A stretch of DNA of 42,955 nucleotides, from the NCBI GenBank assembly GCA_001970955.1, contig MPUH01000620.1, positions 1-42,955 of the forward strand. Reading direction: 5' to 3'. Shown here piece after piece: positions 40,643-42,955 of this stretch (the stretch's first letter is position 1; every line of letters starts with the position of its first letter). The notes below the pieces were generated by a model. The model saw only the letters and a list, made by a program, of their open reading frames with translations, was not told the DNA's origin and made no database searches. The position numbers and the translations under genes are program-made. This DNA comes from Stentor coeruleus (Eukaryota > Ciliophora > Heterotrichea > Heterotrichida > Stentoridae).

Positions 40643-41422
40643 TTAGGATAAACTTTGATCAAACAAATCATTAGCTGCTTTCAACGCGATAAAATACTCA
40701 CTTCTTGGATTAACCCTTTGTAATTCCCTAAATAAAGCATACTGTTCAATATCCGCAAATCCTTCTCCTACCATTCTTTTACAAGCAATAAGATTTCTTA
40801 AACTCATTTCCAAATATGAAACTACTCCAAACTCCTTACTCTGATCCATAGCTTTCCTCAATAAATTTTCAGCCCTAGGAAAATTCCCTTCTTCCATTAA
40901 ACTCAAAGCATACAAATTCAACAACACAGGGGATTCCCCATACTTAGAAATAAGTTCATTAGTCAAAGATGCACACTCTTCAAACTCCCCTTTGATAAAG
41001 CATGTACAAGCAAGTATTAAAGAAAATGCGCCTTCTTCTTCGTTTTCATTTAAAGCTGCTTTTAAACTTGAACTTGCTACATCGGGTCGTCGAAGTTTTA
41101 AAAGAGCAGTCGCGAACAGGATTTTTTTTTCTAATGAATCAAGTTTTATTGAGTCTATTACTACGGATTCTTGGTCACTGTTTAAGAGAAAAATAAGAGA
41201 AAGAAGTTCTTCTAAGGGGTCATTTGCTAGTTTGCTTGGTTCACCAGTTTTTTGGTAGTTGGCGAGAACTTTAAGATTTGGTAGGTCTGATGAAGGCACT
41301 TTTCCCATTAATACTTGAGCACGGGACATTAGGAGAGAAATACTTTCAGAAACTCGACCTTTGTAGTCTAGAAGTTGTGGGAAGTTCCCTGTGAAAAACA
41401 ACGATCTTAGTTTTTCTTCCAT
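40643..41422 (-). CDS. Probable coatomer subunit epsilon (TPR-fold)
   Basis: A 259-residue, all-helical protein. It opens with LRSLFFTGNFPQLL, the first helix-turn of coatomer epsilon, followed by TPR-like repeats (SLEKKILFATALLKLRRPDV; FSLILACTCFIKGEFEECAS; VLLNLYALSLMEEGNFPRAE) and a C-terminal helix (SEYFIALKAANDLFDQSL) matching the family's ending. Epsilon-COP binds alpha-COP in the COPI coat and supports Golgi-to-ER transport. Length is shorter than the usual 290-310 residues. The assignment rests on overall layout and end motifs; another TPR protein is the main alternative. No intron is seen. Confidence 0.65.
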   Translation of the reverse strand: MEEKLRSLFFTGNFPQLLDYKGRVSESISLLMSRAQVLMGKVPSSDLPNLKVLANYQKTGEPSKLANDPLEELLSLIFLLNSDQESVVIDSIKLDSLEKKILFATALLKLRRPDVASSSLKAALNENEEEGAFSLILACTCFIKGEFEECASLTNELISKYGESPVLLNLYALSLMEEGNFPRAENLLRKAMDQSKEFGVVSYLEMSLRNLIACKRMVGEGFADIEQYALFRELQRVNPRSEYFIALKAANDLFDQSLS

Positions 41423-41813
41423 TGCTCTTAATATAATGCATAGTAAAATTTGCTAAACAGATTTGCAGTTGTAAAATGAAGCTTTGGAGTGCTAAAAATA
41501 TTTTTTTAATTATTAGTATTTGTTCTCAATAAGTTAGACTTTTATACTTGATTTTGATGATTTTTTTAGTAAAATATTTACTTTAATAAGGATCTCGAAT
41601 TTGGAGCTAGATAAAGATATAATATTATACTGAATAAGTAAATAAAATAGTGTTTAATTAGAAAAGATTGGAGTTCATTAGTTTATATAAAGAAAATAAT
41701 ATCTGTCAAATAAACTAAATTTTGGCATTAACCAAAACTCTGATTAAAATATTTTATCCTTACTTAATTTCTTTCATGCATAATTTGATATGATTTAGTA
41801 TTTCATATTACAA
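41423..41813. promoter_or_regulatory. Divergent upstream region
   Basis: About 390 AT-rich bases between the coatomer-like gene (leftward) and the basic protein gene (rightward). Both promoters should be here; no motif is identifiable. Confidence 0.45.
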
Positions 41814-42302
41814 ATGATTGATATTAAGAAGTTGTATGAGATAGCACCACAAATAGCACCAAAAAATTATACAAAACTGGCAAGAAAAAGGCCATTATCT
41901 TCAACATACAAAGTATCTGCCTTGAACTGTTCAAGTATCGAAAATGCTTTTAGATGTAAACTTTTGCAAAACTTGCAGACATTCAGATATAATAAATCCA
42001 GTAACTATCAAGAGCGCTTTTACACTTGTTCATCAAAGCAATCGATTTCAACCTACAGAGTATCAGTTAACAATTCTTTATTACGCTCATATCATTTAGG
42101 GGGTCCTGATTTTTCCTTAGATATATACAATAAGAAAAACCCAAAGCAAGAATTAATGGAATCAGATCTAAAAAGTTCACTAATAACTGAAAATAAAACA
42201 TATCAAAGACAGATTTCAGGAAGATTAAAATCAACAATGCCAAAGTTTCTTGAATCATCAAGAAAAAAAGCTCTAAGAAAAATAACTATCATGAATAAAT
42301 AG
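41814..42302 (+). CDS. Basic hypothetical protein
   Basis: A 162-residue Ser/Lys/Tyr/Arg-rich protein, not recognised. Residues of note: NYTKLARKRPLSSTYKV at the N-terminal side, a middle SKQSISTYRVSVNNSLL, and a basic C-terminus (ESSRKKALRKITIMNK). Composition resembles the other basic protein at 35391-35945, but no shared motif is seen. No membrane segment or metal site. Probably mostly disordered. The ATG at 41814 is the first in frame. Confidence 0.6.
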   Translation: MIDIKKLYEIAPQIAPKNYTKLARKRPLSSTYKVSALNCSSIENAFRCKLLQNLQTFRYNKSSNYQERFYTCSSKQSISTYRVSVNNSLLRSYHLGGPDFSLDIYNKKNPKQELMESDLKSSLITENKTYQRQISGRLKSTMPKFLESSRKKALRKITIMNK

Positions 42303-42955
42303 ACTAAATAACTACAATTAAATAAAGGAAAGAAGATTTTAATACAGTTTAGATTGTAAGCTATATATCAATTTATTAAAAATAGAGTAATGAAATATAA
42401 TCTATAATCATTTGATATAATATTTTTATATTTTTCATTCATTTTATACAGAATTTATGTTTTATACTATAACATATCTATTATACTAGTTGATTGCTAG
42501 CATTTTTATGCTGATTATAGATTTTATACTATAACATATATATTATACTAGTTGATTGCTAGCATTTTTATGCTGATTATAGATTGTTTATTTTGAATTT
42601 TTGATGATGTATAAAATGTTTGGAGAAGATTGAGCAAACAAAGTAAATTCAAAAATTAATAAAACTTAAAGAATTGCCATAACATAGAATATAAAGTTTT
42701 TAGATGTATTTGCGATTTAATATTGTTAAAAATAAAATAAATATAATGCATTGGTTATTAAAAGAGATTTTTAGTAGTATTAGTTAGGAATTATCGCTTG
42801 ACTATTGTCCAGCCCTTGAAAAAAGATTTAATAACAAAAAAATTACATTCATGAGCTAATTAAAGATGCATATGCTTTAATTTTTGCTATCTTTATTATC
42901 TTTTTATTTCTTAGGATATTTATATTATTTTAGTTTTCATAGATATTAGTTAGGG
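42303..42955. other. Intergenic, to window end
   Basis: AT-rich, no gene seen. It holds the 62-bp tandem duplication listed separately. The last bases (AGTTAGGG) do not form a telomeric repeat array. Confidence 0.6.
42461..42584. repeat. 62-bp tandem duplication, two copies
   Basis: Bases 42461-42522 recur at 42523-42584 with one substitution. Each copy contains ACTAGTTGATTGCTAGC, including a small inverted repeat (CTAG...CTAG), and ends ATGCTGATTATAGA. No N intervenes. Confidence 0.85.

Noticed and set aside
42940-42955. Possible telomere at the right edge (AGTTAGGG)
   Set aside because: A single short match without tandem repeats; cannot be called a telomere.
1-42955. CRISPR arrays, operons, tRNA or rRNA genes
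   Set aside because: No regularly spaced repeats, no bacterial gene organisation and no recognisable tRNA or rRNA motifs were seen on reading; tRNA absence was not tested by a covariance search.

Overview
The window looks like part of a heterotrich ciliate macronuclear genome, most likely Stentor or a close relative. Genes are separate eukaryotic transcription units on both strands in AT-rich DNA, TAA, TAG and TGA all act as stops, and four genes need removal of a 15-nt intron of the form GTA(N6)A(N2)TAG, always with A at intron position 10. Fifteen-nucleotide introns with the standard code are a known Stentor hallmark. Genus assignment is inference; no rRNA or tRNA gene was seen to confirm it.

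Layout. 1-3.9 kb: 3' end of a Cys-rich protein, a decayed gene (1037-1530), a B-box zinc-finger gene and ribosomal protein uS11/RPS14. 4-7.4 kb: ankyrin-AGC kinase and a coiled-coil gene. 7.4-9.6 kb: gene-poor stretch with a tandem repeat, a decayed reading frame and a relic of an ISXO2/Merlin-like transposase zinc ribbon. 9.6-16 kb: CDPK-like pseudokinase with EF-hands, an intron-containing coiled-coil gene, a long repeat-bearing spacer and a probably N-myristoylated RING protein of MGRN1 type. 17-22 kb: class III cyclase fused to a voltage-sensor domain, a secreted PSI-domain protein, near-identical duplications around N bases, and a small membrane protein. 22.8-28.4 kb: CK2 beta, a protein with two cyclic-nucleotide-binding domains, an ankyrin-DHHC palmitoyltransferase (one intron) and a secreted ML-domain protein. 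29.6-42.3 kb: giant TmcB-like membrane protein with a PAS-like segment (one intron), a basic protein, an RBR ubiquitin ligase, a FYVE-like zinc finger/proline-rich/STE20 kinase (one intron), a probable coatomer epsilon subunit and a basic protein.

The gene set is weighted to signalling: three kinase-fold proteins, CK2 beta, a cyclase, a cNMP-binding protein, two E3 ligases and a palmitoyltransferase. Neighbouring ciliate genes are normally independent transcription units, so adjacency is weak evidence for shared function. Several observations go beyond simple annotation: the cyclase has six membrane segments and a canonical S4 but no pore signature and lacks the usual transition-state Arg; the STE20 kinase gains an N-terminal zinc finger only when the mini-intron is removed; two genes have false 3' ends caused by duplicated sequence around a single N; and spacers show a strand-asymmetric C/G skew that flips across each gene.
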